Shown here: piece by piece, positions 39,731 through 49,490 of the stretch
Layout: each line of letters begins with the position of its first letter
Position numbering within the stretch: the stretch's first letter is position 1
NCBI GenBank assembly: GCA_021208135.1
Contig: JAJOKB010000069.1
Span: 1 to 64,000, forward strand
DNA: 64,000 bases
From: Verrucomicrobiota bacterium
Lineage (GTDB): Bacteria > Verrucomicrobiota > Verrucomicrobiia > Opitutales > Oceanipulchritudinaceae
Reading direction: 5' to 3'
Position numbers and translations under genes: made by a program
The notes under the pieces: generated by a model
The model's input: only the letters and a program-made list of their open reading frames with translations
Databases searched by the model: none
What the model was told of the DNA's origin: nothing

Positions 39731-40369
39731 TTAAGCGGCTGTTCGCGCAATTAACCTCTTGGCTTCATCCACAGCACTGGCGGCGTCGGGGGCATATCCG
39801 TCCGCTCCAATTTCTTGCGCAAATTGCTGTGTGATCGGGGCCCCACCGACCATCACTTTGACTGCCACCCCACTCTCTCTGATCAACTCGACCGTACGTC
39901 GCATGGCGGGCATAGTGGTGGTCAATAAGGCGGATAAGCCGATCACAGCAGCACGGTGTTCACGCAAGGCCGCAATAAAGGCATCAGGCGATACATTGGT
40001 GCCCAGATCCACCACCTTGAAATTGGCCGCTTTCACCATCATAGCCACCAGATTCTTGCCAATGTCGTGAAGGTCTCCTTCCACAGTGCCGATCACAACT
40101 GTGTGCTCTGGTTCACTGCCAACACTCAACAACACCGGTTCCAATAAATTCATACTGGTCTGCATGGCCCGCGCCGCCACCAAGACTTCCGGGACAAAGA
40201 TCTCGTTGGCTTTAAAGCGACGGCCAACGTCGTCCATGCCAGCGCTCAAAGCCGACATCACCTCCTCAGGTGCCACTCCCGCAGCCAGCAACTCCTCCGT
40301 TGCCAATTTAGCTTCTTTGCGCCTGCCGGCTTTTATCGCTTCACTCAACTCATTCAGTTTTGGTTCCAT
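39731..40369 (-). CDS. Corrinoid (B12-binding) methyl-carrier protein, MtaC/MtbC-like
   Basis: About 212 residues; the start at 40369 (MEPKLNELSEAIKAGRRKEA) is chosen for GGAG seven bases upstream. Residues 1-85 are the helical cap (B12-binding_2), then the Rossmann-like B12 domain with the cobalt-ligand motif EGDLHDIGKNLV (D-x-H-x-x-G), VVDLGTNVSPDAFI, GLSALLTTTMPAMR and VMVGGAPITQQFAQEIGADG. It carries the methyl group on cobalt between the two methyltransferases. It is the first gene of a seven-gene minus-strand run. Confidence 0.95.
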   Translation of the reverse strand: MEPKLNELSEAIKAGRRKEAKLATEELLAAGVAPEEVMSALSAGMDDVGRRFKANEIFVPEVLVAARAMQTSMNLLEPVLLSVGSEPEHTVVIGTVEGDLHDIGKNLVAMMVKAANFKVVDLGTNVSPDAFIAALREHRAAVIGLSALLTTTMPAMRRTVELIRESGVAVKVMVGGAPITQQFAQEIGADGYAPDAASAVDEAKRLIARTAA

Positions 40370-40503
40370 AAATCTCCTGGGATATTGAATTAGAAAATGT
40401 CGTCTCATGCTCACGCACGATTAGCATATCTTAACATCCCAACTGCCTTAAGTCCTTGCATTCCATGCCAGGAAGTTTGCGTTTTTTGTTCTATTCAGAA
40501 CTG

Positions 40504-40534
40504 TACCCGCGACCAATAACCAAAAGAGCGGGTA
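40504..40534. promoter_or_regulatory. Inverted repeat upstream of the corrinoid operon
   Basis: TACCCGC and GCGGGTA, perfect 7-bp arms 17 bases apart, lie in the 188-bp gap between the TonB-position gene and the corrinoid operon. It could be an operator for the corrinoid operon or a weak terminator for the upstream gene; there is no T-run. No cobalamin riboswitch features are seen. Confidence 0.35.
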
Positions 40535-40557
40535 TCGTTGGCAGCTGCTTGAGACTC

Positions 40558-41292
40558 TTACGGGGGTGTCAGCACCACACGATAGTAACCTGGGGGTAAA
40601 TTCCACAAATGGGACCGGGTCAAAATCTCCTGGCGGATAGCCTCATCAAAAGCAGGATGCCCGGTTCCGGCAGTCGGCAAGGGTTGCCCCACAACACCCG
40701 TAGGTTCGACCTGAAACCACCACTCTGCCGGAGACCAAAGGTCGTTGGGGACCACCTGCGCCAAAGCAGTGCTGACGGATTGTTCAAGTGCTTGCGCCAG
40801 TGGGGAGGCCAGTGAAAAGAACCTGAACCGGGGCAGTTCAGGGTCGCCGACATTTGCATTTGCGACCAAAGACAGCGGACGCCAAGCCGGTTGGGCGCGC
40901 AGTAGGGTGGCATACAAATCAAGCGAGGTTGAGGCATCCTGATCGAGCCCCGCCCGTTGTTCGCGCAATGCGCTGCGCCCCGCCAACATGGGGGCGTGAG
41001 GCGCAAATACCTCCAGCTCTTCGGTCAGACTGGCAATTCCGCTCAATGTCGCGGAAAAATTCACCGCCGTAGGTAAAAACAGCGGTGCCGAGTCAAACAG
41101 TTCGGAGAGCAGTGTTCGATCTGTGATCAAAGTGTATGTGGTTTGTTGCGCCGGAGGAGAATCTTTGACAGAAGGCAATTGCCAGTTGGCCAGGTTGATT
41201 GCCAGCAGATGCAGAACCATGCCCACTGCAATGCACACCAGAGCAAAAGCTCCGGGCTTGACAGGTTCATTCCATTGACCACCTCTAGCCAC
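40558..41292 (-). CDS. Single-TM periplasmic protein at the TonB position of an Exb operon
   Basis: 244 residues: a cytoplasmic start, a membrane helix at about residues 14-32 (GAFALVCIAVGMVLHLLAI) and a periplasmic part rich in Pro and Ala. The C-terminal 50 residues (FDEAIRQEILTRSHLWNLPP then GYYRVVLTPP) are compatible with a TonB-like domain but too divergent to be certain. It starts 5 bp after exbD, the usual place for TonB. Confidence 0.55.
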   Translation of the reverse strand: MARGGQWNEPVKPGAFALVCIAVGMVLHLLAINLANWQLPSVKDSPPAQQTTYTLITDRTLLSELFDSAPLFLPTAVNFSATLSGIASLTEELEVFAPHAPMLAGRSALREQRAGLDQDASTSLDLYATLLRAQPAWRPLSLVANANVGDPELPRFRFFSLASPLAQALEQSVSTALAQVVPNDLWSPAEWWFQVEPTGVVGQPLPTAGTGHPAFDEAIRQEILTRSHLWNLPPGYYRVVLTPP

Positions 41293-41297
41293 GCGTA

Positions 41298-41768
41298 TCA
41301 GGGATTGATGCCAATAGCGGAACGATCCGGTTCCATGGCCAGCTGAACTCTCTCAAAACCAGCGCTGCGGGCCAGTTCCATGTACTGCAGAATCTGCCCG
41401 GAAGGTACGGTGCGATCGGCCTTGATCAGGAGAGTGCCGGATTGGGCAGCACTGCGGGCACGTCCCGAGGATCTCTCCAGAAAATCGGCCAAGGTGGCAT
41501 CGGTGACCTTTAGCCCATCGACAAATAACATGTTATTGGCGCTGACAGTGAGTACAGTCACTGGCCCGGCGGGCATAGTGACCTGTGAGGTCCCGACAGG
41601 CAATTCAATGGCAACCCCCGGCAGCAGTACCCAGTGAGAAGAGGTCATGGCTGCGAATAGAAAGATGACCAGCAGGTCAAAGAAAGGCAGACCATCGAAC
41701 CCGGGTTTAGGTACCGACTGCAATTGATCCTGGAAACCAAACGGCTTCACAAATGACGGTGCACTCAT
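41298..41768 (-). CDS. exbD: ExbD/TolR-family protein
   Basis: 156 residues. One N-terminal membrane helix with the essential Asp (GLPFFDLLVIFLFAAMTSS), then a periplasmic domain: NNMLFVDGLKVTDATLADFL and GTLLIKADRTVPSGQILQYM, with LARSAGFERVQLAMEP. Couples the proton-motive force to the TonB-type partner together with ExbB. ATGA overlap with exbB. Confidence 0.9.
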   Translation of the reverse strand: MSAPSFVKPFGFQDQLQSVPKPGFDGLPFFDLLVIFLFAAMTSSHWVLLPGVAIELPVGTSQVTMPAGPVTVLTVSANNMLFVDGLKVTDATLADFLERSSGRARSAAQSGTLLIKADRTVPSGQILQYMELARSAGFERVQLAMEPDRSAIGINP

Positions 41769-42427
41769 GATTCGGTCTCTTGTTCGGTTGCTTCGATTTC
41801 AGGTACGTCGAGAATCAGAAACTGCAAAATATCGTGACCGCTATACTCCATATCACCGACCAAAACCTTGATTCTGCCAGCGACGAAGTGATGCCCAACA
41901 GTTGCCATGATGGCGAGGGCGATCCCCAGGCCAGTGCTGATCAAAGCCTGGGCTAAACCTGCCAAGGCTTCTGCGGGATTGGGATAGGCCAACTGAGGAG
42001 TGTTACCAGCCAGCGAGAAAGCCCCCACGATAGCCACCACAGTGCCAAGTAGCCCTAGCATCGGTGCAATGCGGGCGATCGCAGCGAGAGATGCAACCCT
42101 GCGTTCGAGAATTGGGATTTCCACCAAAGCAGCGGACTGAATGGCCAAACGAATAGCTTCTGAATCTTCCTGATACTGAAGTAATGCGGCCTTGGTAATG
42201 GCAGCGACCGGACCGGGTGTCTCCTCGCAAACCGTCAAGGCCTCAACCAAGCGCCGTTTCCGTACCAGATTTTTGATACCAGCCAAAAAGTCCTGCGTGC
42301 GCACCTGCATCCGGTGAAGGAACAGCACGCGTTCGACAAACACCATAAAACCGAAAATACTCACTAGAAACAGAACCCACAATACGGGTCCGCCGCGTTC
42401 GAGTGCAAAGAGAGATTGTTCGTTCAT
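41765..42427 (-). CDS. exbB: ExbB/TolQ/MotA proton-channel family protein
   Basis: 220 residues with three membrane helices. First helix in WVLFLVSIFGFMVFVERVLF; the family signature APMLGLLGTVVAIVGAFSLA; third helix in AQALISTGLGIALAIMATVG. Forms the proton channel with ExbD. It starts 2 bp after the TPR gene and overlaps exbD by 4 bp. Confidence 0.94.
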   Translation of the reverse strand: MNEQSLFALERGGPVLWVLFLVSIFGFMVFVERVLFLHRMQVRTQDFLAGIKNLVRKRRLVEALTVCEETPGPVAAITKAALLQYQEDSEAIRLAIQSAALVEIPILERRVASLAAIARIAPMLGLLGTVVAIVGAFSLAGNTPQLAYPNPAEALAGLAQALISTGLGIALAIMATVGHHFVAGRIKVLVGDMEYSGHDILQFLILDVPEIEATEQETES

Positions 42428-42429
42428 AA

Positions 42430-45092
42430 TCAGGATTCCCTGGGTAAGCGGTTACGGGCAATTTGCCAGCCGGGCAAACGGTTTTCGTAAACAATGGAGT
42501 ACAGCCCACGTGCAGCCTCCATCTGTCCGCTTTCACCCAACCATTCAGCCTGGTTGAATAAAGCGCGTGCCAACCAATAGCGGGCGTTGTCTACCCGCGT
42601 GGTCTCATGGGTAAAAAAAACCTTCGGCGGAGGCCAAAGACATGATGTTCCAAAAAGCAGCTTCAGCTTCTGCCGGGCTTCCGGCGTTGCGCAGCGCTAC
42701 CATGGATTTAAGACCTGCCTCAAATCTGGCTTCAACGGGAACCATACCCATGGCAAAAACCCGTTCATAATGAGCAGCGGCATCCATGAAATGTATTGGA
42801 TTTTGAGAGCCTCTGGCCAACAAAGTATCAGCAACTCCCATCAAAGCCCGAAACCGATCAGGATGATTGGGAAACTGATTGAGCAAATTTTCGTAGAGCA
42901 ACAGAGCTGTGCCGAAGTCATTGAGCAAGCGGGAAAGGTCCGCCTGCTTCAAACGTGCGAAATAGGCCAGGTAGTGATCGGGATAGTCGTTGATCAAGCG
43001 TTCCAGTATGGTAATGGCCTCTTGGTATGTGCTGGTGGTTTCGCGCTGTTGGGCATTGACTGCTGCCTCCCACAGCGCCAATGGCGCAAATCGGCTGCGT
43101 GGAAACAAATCTGCGAGGCGGATAAGGCTTTGCTGAGCGGAAACCAGGCCGTCCTGGGCCGATTGTTCCCGCGCTTCGATCAGGAACGATAAAATGGCCG
43201 CTCCGCTTTCCGGATAATTTTCGCGCAGCTCCCTGAAAACGACCCCTGCCGGCTCTGCTTGTTGCAGGCGTAACAATGCTTCTCCTTGCATCAACAACAC
43301 ATTGCTGCGCAGTGCTTCGAGATCGATGGAATCCAGTCTGCCTGACAAGGAATCAATGAGCAGCAGGATGTCATTACACAGACCCGGAACTTGGTCGAGA
43401 CGTCCACCATCCAAAGCTAATCTGGCATCCAGCCAGGCGAGCCTAACCTGCAAAGCGGGCGGTACTCTTGCCGCATCCCGCTGCCATTCTGAGCGCAGAG
43501 CCCCCAGCCGATCCAAGGCGTCAGACACAGTCCCGCGCCGACGCTGGGCATCCATCCAGTTCCACTCCGCACGCCACAATAAGTCGGTATTCAAACTTCC
43601 CTCAAGTCTCAGGGTGTCAAGTCACCTGGCAGCATCTTCCATGCGCTCGGATCTGATCAAAGAGATAACTTGCTGATAGCCTAAAGCGGCACGCATTTCA
43701 CCGGCAAATCTGGGCCTTGCGGTATTGTACAAGTCGACGGCATTGACATAATCGCCATTGAGAAAAAAAGGCGTCAGCCATGAGCACGATGGTCCAGTCG
43801 CGGTCGCGTCCAGGAGGTAATTGCTGGCGCAACCGATTCCAGTAATCTGCGGAAACGCGGAATCGCGGAGGCTGGCGCAACCAGTTGCTGATGGCGAGAC
43901 CACGCAGGGCGTCGCGAACATGAGCAGATCCGGGAAATTGTTCCAACAATTGCAGCCAATCGGCCTCCGCCTGTTCAGTGGCATTATCGGACAACTGCAA
44001 TGTGGCTCTGGTATGCAATAAAAGATCCAACAGAGGATGGCTCTGGGGCCTGCCTATCAGCTCGTCCAGCAGGGCTATGAGTTCCTGGCGACCATTGCCC
44101 TCCTGCGCAGCCTTGGTTAACAGAAACAAGGCGTTGCGTTGATAAACTTCGTTGGTGCGATCGCGCAAAAGCTGCTGCAAGGCCAGCCGACCGCGCAGAC
44201 TTTCCGCACCGGCTATTTGCCCCATCAGAAACAGAAACTGTTCGCGCATGCCGAGTTCCTGAATAGCTGGAAGACGCAACTGGCGCTCGAGGACATCCAT
44301 CGCTTCCTGGCGGCGATCGAGTTGATACAGGGCGATGGCCAACAGTCGTGCGGCCTCAAAACCGCCGCGCCGACCCTGCATAGACCGTTCTGTCGAACGC
44401 AAACCTGCAATGGTTGATTCATCTGTGCGTCCGGAACGCAGGATTTCAAAATCCCTCATCAACTCAGCAAATGCCACCTCGGCCGGCCCGGTGGAGGCTG
44501 CTATCATTCTGGCAAAGGCATCATTGGCGGCAACCCATTGTCCCCTGCGCGATGCCAACCACCCGTCGGCGAGATGCAACCAGCGCCTTTCGCCAGCTGG
44601 AAGCGCAGTTGGGTCAATTTGATCGCGCACCACCCGCGCCTGCTCAAAATCGGCGATTTGAATTTCCAGCAACAACCGGCGCAACAACCAACGGGGAGAG
44701 TCCGTCACAAAAGGCTGACCCAAAAATTGGCGAGCGGCGGCCAAATGCTGTTCGATGAGCAACGCAAGGCTGTAATTGTAGGCCTTGGCCGGATAATCTT
44801 CCCATGTTAACGGACTATCATCGCCAAAAGCCTGGACATAAAGGCGTAAAGCGGCCTCGGTGAATCCCTGGGCAAAAGCAGCGTCGGCAGCGGTGACCGC
44901 ACGCAGGGCGGAATGACGCAGTTCCGTTACCCGTTCAGTCGATACCTCCTCGTTCACAAACGGTATCACTATCTCACCTGCAGCGTGTAAGGCAGAGTGG
45001 TTGGCGGTTGCAAAAAACCAGAGCGCCAAAGCAGAGCAGCTCGCTTGAAGATTTTTGTGCAAGGCAACAACATGTGGACTACTGTTGTACAT
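42430..45092 (-). CDS. Secreted TPR-repeat protein of the Exb operon (two frameshifts and one in-frame TGA)
   Basis: About 885 residues after repair. N-terminal signal peptide (ALWFFATANHSALHA), then many TPR-like helical pairs (FTEAALRLYVQAFGD, ALYQLDRRQEAMDVLERQLR, EAITILERLINDYPDHYLAY, LYENLLNQFPNHPDRF). Breaks: A7 at 43763-43769 and A8 at 42613-42620, each one base too long, and an in-frame TGA at 43617-43619 (probably TGG). The end (NRLPGWQIARNRLPRES) stops 2 bp before exbB. TPR proteins in this position are common in Planctomycetes/Verrucomicrobiota Exb operons; the partner is unknown. Confidence 0.8.
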
Positions 45093-45160
45093 GCTCAGCC
45101 GTCACGCAAGCCTCAGCTACAGACTTGCTAGAGTTCGTCCGATAAGCTGTAAATGCAGTC

Positions 45161-46135
45161 GTGTCAGATTTTCAAATAGCAGCATTTTATCAATTTTGCG
45201 ACTTTCACGACTTTCGCGATTGGCGGCGTCCGCTTCAGGAATTGGGCGCACAACACGGCATTACCGGCAGTATTTTGCTGGCTCATGAGGGCATGAACTC
45301 CACCATAGCCGGTACCGACGAGGGCATGAAAGCCATGTTGGATTTTATCCGTTCCGACGCCAGGTTTGCCACGATGGAAGTGAAGTTTTCCCGGCACCAG
45401 GATGCCCCGTTCTATCGCTTCAAGGTGCGCTTGAAAAAAGAAATTGTGAGCATGGGTGTGCCGGAAATTGCACCGCATCAGGAAACTGCCATTCGTCTGG
45501 ATTCACAGTCCTGGAATGAACTGCTACAGCAGCAGGATGTCGTGGTCATCGACACCCGCAATGACTATGAGACAAAGGTTGGCATGTTCAAAGGAGCCTT
45601 GGACCCCAATACCAAAAGTTTTCGGGAATTCCCTCACTTTGTTGATAAGCAATTGGACCCAGCAAAGCATACCAGGGTGGCCATGTATTGTACCGGCGGG
45701 ATCCGCTGTGAGAAAGCATCAGCCTACCTGTTGCGCAAAGGATTTCGCGAGGTCTATCAATTGCATGGCGGAATCCTGAAATATCTGGAGGATACCCAGC
45801 CGGAGGAGCGCCTGTGGGATGGCGAGTGCTTTGTTTTTGATCAAAGGGTGGCTGTGGACGGCAGTTTGAGCGCGGGTGAACACGTATTGTGCTACGCTTG
45901 TCGCGAACCACTGACCAAAGAAGACCTCACCCACCCCGATTATGAGGAAAACGTCAGTTGCAGGCACTGCCGCAGCCGACAGACCGAAGCTCAGCGCAGC
46001 GCTCTACGCGAGCGTCAGAAACAAATCGATCTGGCTAAAAAGCGCGGCGAGCGACACATCGGCGTCAGTGCTGAGGAACTGAAAGCCAAACGACAAGCAG
46101 CTAAAGTCAAAAAGAAAGCCGCTGCTGACGCCTGA
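45161..46135 (+). CDS. trhO: tRNA uridine(34) hydroxylase, rhodanese-like TrhO/YceA
   Basis: 324 residues, GTG start at 45161. N-terminal acylphosphatase-like domain (GAQHGITGSILLAHEGMNST, IAGTDEG), rhodanese domain with catalytic Cys in MYCTGGIRCEKASAYLLRKG, then the family's Cys-rich C-terminus (CYACREPLTKEDL, NVSCRHCRSRQTE). Makes 5-hydroxyuridine at tRNA position 34. Intact frame; divergent from the TPR/Exb operon and convergent with asnS. Confidence 0.95.
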   Translation: MSDFQIAAFYQFCDFHDFRDWRRPLQELGAQHGITGSILLAHEGMNSTIAGTDEGMKAMLDFIRSDARFATMEVKFSRHQDAPFYRFKVRLKKEIVSMGVPEIAPHQETAIRLDSQSWNELLQQQDVVVIDTRNDYETKVGMFKGALDPNTKSFREFPHFVDKQLDPAKHTRVAMYCTGGIRCEKASAYLLRKGFREVYQLHGGILKYLEDTQPEERLWDGECFVFDQRVAVDGSLSAGEHVLCYACREPLTKEDLTHPDYEENVSCRHCRSRQTEAQRSALRERQKQIDLAKKRGERHIGVSAEELKAKRQAAKVKKKAAADA

Positions 46136-46158
46136 GTATCCCGACACCGCTATTCCAA

Positions 46159-47545
46159 TCAGAACTCTGCGCTTCCTGGAGTGCGGGCGAAGGGAATGAC
46201 ATCCCGGATGTTGGCAATCCCGGTTACGAACATCAGCATGCGTTCAAAACCCAAGCCAAAGCCGGCGTGCGGAACTGAACCATAACGGCGTAAGTCGCGA
46301 TACCACCAGTAGTCTTCCTGATCCAACCCATGATGTTGCAAAGCGCTATCCAGGCGTTCGAGGCGTTCCTCGCGCTGGCTGCCACCCACGATTTCACCGA
46401 TACCAGGGACCAAAACATCCATCGCGGCCACCGTCTCACCGTCATCATTCTGCCGCATATAAAACGGCTTAATCGTTTTCGGGTAATTGTAAACGGTCAC
46501 GGGACACTTGAAGTGCTCCTCGGTCAGATAACGCTCGTGCTCGCTCTGCAGATTGGCCCCTGGTTCCACAGGAAACTGAAAGGTTTTGCCGGAGTTGCGC
46601 AAAAGTTCCACAGCCTCCTTGTAGGTTATTCTAACAAAAGGGCGTTCCAGAACGAAGCGCAGGCGCTCCAGTAATCCCTTGTCCACAAACTTGTTAAAAA
46701 AAGTCCAGATCCTCTGCACAATGAGTCAAGGCGTCTGCTATCAAATATTTCACGAATGCCTCGGCGGTGTCCATGTCGCCATGCAGATCGCAAAAGGCCA
46801 TTTCCGGTTCAATCATCCAAAACTCGCTGGCGTGGCGTGAGGTGTGTGAATTTTCTGCGCGAAAGGTAGGACCAAAGGTATAAACATTGGAATGGGAGCA
46901 TGCAAAAATCTCCGCTTCCAATTGACCACTGACAGTCAGAAACGCAGACTTACCGAAAAAATCTTTACTGTAATCGACCTCACCTTTGTCAGTCAGGGGT
47001 AGTTTGCGACCGTCCAAAGTAGTGACCCGGAACATCTCCCCTGCCCCTTCGCAATCACTGCTGGTGATAATGGGCGTGTGCACATACAAGAAACCCCGTT
47101 CCTGAAAGAAATTGTGAATCGCATAAGCCAGTCGGGATCTTACCCGGAAAGCAGCCCCAAACAGATTGCTCCTGGGTCGCAGATGCGCAATTTCGCGCAG
47201 GTATTCCAAGGTGTGTCGCTTCTTTTGCAGAGGATAAGTGTCGTCAGCAGCGCCGACCAATTGCAGCTTGGTTGCTTGTACTTCCCACTTCTGTTCAGTT
47301 CCCTGCGAAGGCACCATGCGCCCTTCGACGGCAACAGAACTTCCCGTTGTGAACGAATGAATATCGGCATATTCGGGACAGGACGCGTCGACTATCACCT
47401 GCATGTTACCAAAGCAGGAGCCATCATTCACCTCTATGAAGGAGAAAGACTTGGCATCGCGACGGGTGCGGATCCAGCCCTGAATCAAAATGGTTTCTAC
47501 CGGGTTTTCCAATGCCAGTGCCTGGCGAATCATGGTTCGTTGCAT
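46159..47545 (-). CDS. asnS: Asparaginyl-tRNA synthetase (one frameshift)
   Basis: Class II synthetase of about 460 residues. OB-fold domain [20 protein letters not shown] with [15 protein letters not shown]; motif 1 region [17 protein letters not shown]; motif 2 [20 protein letters not shown]; motif 3 [20 protein letters not shown]. The A7 run at 46696-46702 is one base too long; removing it joins EDLDFF to [10 protein letters not shown]. The start may be ATG 47545 or 47533. An essential gene broken only at a homopolymer argues for a sequencing error. It lies 64 bp after hemC. Confidence 0.95.
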
Positions 47546-47609
47546 GCAATGACGGATATCCGGTCGGTGGCTGATTTCAAGCAAAACGGCAATTAGTCTG
47601 CCTAATTTA

Positions 47610-48386
47610 TCAGGCCTGCCAGCAATGCAATTGGCCTTGGTGAAAATGAGCGGCTGCCGCACTTTGGCAACCACCGCCCATCACAGCCAATGCCGATCTT
47701 TCAGCATCCACAGCGCGCTTGGTTTCCTGACACAAAACCGGCTCCAGCAACGGCAGCAACGCTTGTCTGCACTGCAGCGCGATGGCTCCTTGACCGGCAG
47801 CAGGAATGCAATCCTCCAGCGAAAACGGCAGCACACTCAAGCCCTCTGGTTGCGTCAACCCCAGGCGCTTGAGCCCTGCCATAGCCATAACGGTTGCATC
47901 AGCGACACCCGAACGAATTTTATCCATCCGGGTGCCGACATTGCCACGAATCTCAACCCAGTTGGCCTCAGGATACAAGCGGCGCAACTGTTCTCTGCGC
48001 CTCGGACTGCCAGTGGCAATGGTATTTGGCAGCGCGACCCCTGCGCGCACAACAAGCGCATCCCTGGCATCTTCCCTCGGCAGATAGCCAGCCAGGGATA
48101 AACCATCAGGCATTTCGGTCGGCAGATCTTTGGCTGAATGGACGGCCAGATCAGCCATCCCCTTGAGCATGGCCTCCTCCAATGCGGAGGTAAACAACCC
48201 TTTGCCGCCCTTCTCGGCCAGTGACCAATTCAAGCGTTCGTCGCCCACCGTTGACATAGGTAGAATCTCGGTCTGCAAGCCCGGAATACGCTCGCACAAC
48301 CAAGCTATGGCAAGCTCGGTCTGGGCCATAGCCAAAGGGGATTTGCGCGTCACAACACGCACAAGAGTCGAAGCAAATGAATTCAT
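47610..48386 (-). CDS. hemC: Hydroxymethylbilane synthase, C-terminus short
   Basis: 258 residues. Polymerises porphobilinogen to hydroxymethylbilane in heme/corrin synthesis. Visible: RVVTRKSPLAMAQTELAIAW, AVHSAKDLPTEMPDGLSLAG, ATGSPRRREQL, EIRGNVGTRMDKIRSG, PAAGQGAIALQCR and the dipyrromethane-cofactor Cys in VMGGGCQSAA. Only about 20 residues follow that Cys, whereas the family normally has about 70. Either the last strand-helix unit is lost (frameshift or mutation near 47615) or this lineage has a short form. Confidence 0.92.
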   Translation of the reverse strand: MNSFASTLVRVVTRKSPLAMAQTELAIAWLCERIPGLQTEILPMSTVGDERLNWSLAEKGGKGLFTSALEEAMLKGMADLAVHSAKDLPTEMPDGLSLAGYLPREDARDALVVRAGVALPNTIATGSPRRREQLRRLYPEANWVEIRGNVGTRMDKIRSGVADATVMAMAGLKRLGLTQPEGLSVLPFSLEDCIPAAGQGAIALQCRQALLPLLEPVLCQETKRAVDAERSALAVMGGGCQSAAAAHFHQGQLHCWQA

Positions 48387-48396
48387 AGGTTGTTGA

Positions 48397-48651
48397 TCAG
48401 CGGCAAATGCGCTGGCTGACAGGATGGGCTGTTAACCAGAGTATGATGCCTAAAAAAGCCAGTGAGGCCGGTCGGAAAATTTCTGACCAGAAATAATAGC
48501 CTGGAAAGTTTGGATCAAAGCCCGGCAGAGATTCAACGACATTGACGGTTAGGCCCCAAAGGCCGATGAGCACAAGCATGAAAGCAACCAAGCGCACCAG
48601 GATGCGTGCCAGCGATTGGGTAGCTGAAGGGTTGGCAGAATCAAGCGTCAT
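48397..48651 (-). CDS. Small membrane protein, two TM segments
   Basis: About 84 residues from ATG 48651 (MTLDSANPSATQSLARILVR). Hydrophobic segments at about residues 18-38 and 58-76, with a short loop (ESLPGFDPNFPGYYFWSEIF) between. Family not recognised. The start overlaps the end of the acyltransferase gene by 11 bp, and it ends 10 bp before hemC. Confidence 0.6.
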   Translation of the reverse strand: MTLDSANPSATQSLARILVRLVAFMLVLIGLWGLTVNVVESLPGFDPNFPGYYFWSEIFRPASLAFLGIILWLTAHPVSQRICR

Positions 48652-49369
48652 GATAGGGCAAGGTGTCATTTTCCCTGCAGAGTGCAAGGTAGGCATTGCG
48701 CAATTTTTCCAAAACCGCACTCTCGGCATTTTGGGTGTGATCGGTAAATGGCTGCAACCAATCGCATCTCACCTGCACAGTTGAGAACGGCAAGGGTACC
48801 ACATGTCTATCCCAGGAGGGAGCGCGCCAAGCAACTTCAGCGTTGGCTGAGATCAATAAAATCGGGGCGGAGGTCATGCGGGCCAACCCCAGAATACTGC
48901 GTTTAAATGCGTACAATGGCCCAATCGGACCATCTGGAGTCATACCCAAATCCTGCCCTCGTCGGAAGGCCCGCAGTAGTTCGCGGGTGGATGCAAGACC
49001 TCTTCTGCTGCTGGATCCGCGGACAATATCAAAACCCCAATCTTCATAAAACTCCACTTCCCAGGCTGCCGCCCTGGAGGGACTGATCAGGCAGGTCACC
49101 TTGGCAGTACGCAGAAATGTGTCGATGATAACCGGAGCGAGCAAGGAACGGTTATGGCTCATAATGATCAATGCTGGACGCGGACATGCCGCCAAACGGG
49201 CACGATCCATTGCCGGCATCTCAAGCCGAAGGGAACCCAAATACCAACGCAAGCCAACGACTGGAAAACGGCTCAACCACAGTCGCCAACCGGATAATCG
49301 GTGAAGAGCACCGCCGCGGAATGGATCGCCTCGTCGTTTTGTTGATTGCTGCTCATGGGCAGTGGACAT
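48641..49369 (-). CDS. Lysophospholipid acyltransferase-like protein, DUF374
   Basis: About 242 residues (start at MSTAHEQQSTKRRGD, 49369; a longer form from 49423 is possible). DUF374 marks: ALIIMSHNRSLLAPVII, GFDIVRGSSSRRGLASTREL, LGMTPDGPIGPLYAFKRSIL and LLISANAEVAW. The usual HxxxxD acyltransferase motif appears as HNRSLL. Members are linked to KDO-adjacent lipid A / phospholipid acylation; the exact substrate is unknown. Confidence 0.85.
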   Translation of the reverse strand: MSTAHEQQSTKRRGDPFRGGALHRLSGWRLWLSRFPVVGLRWYLGSLRLEMPAMDRARLAACPRPALIIMSHNRSLLAPVIIDTFLRTAKVTCLISPSRAAAWEVEFYEDWGFDIVRGSSSRRGLASTRELLRAFRRGQDLGMTPDGPIGPLYAFKRSILGLARMTSAPILLISANAEVAWRAPSWDRHVVPLPFSTVQVRCDWLQPFTDHTQNAESAVLEKLRNAYLALCRENDTLPYHDA

Positions 49370-49490
49370 CCAAATAACAACAACCTCATTCTTACCTGCG
49401 GGCAATCTTTCTCTTTTGACCACTTCAATTTTGGGCTGTTAAAAAGTGTTATGCTTGCATGGCCATCCGATTTAGTCCTTCAGTTCTGAC

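Noticed and set aside
40370-40557. Possible cobalamin riboswitch upstream of the corrinoid operon
   Set aside because: The gap is only 188 bp and shows no B12-box-like conserved stretch; only a 7-bp inverted repeat is visible.
42613-42620. Programmed ribosomal frameshift at A8 (and similar runs elsewhere)
   Set aside because: The same kind of break occurs in many unrelated genes at runs of different bases, without a consistent slippery heptamer or downstream stimulator; sequencing error is simpler.
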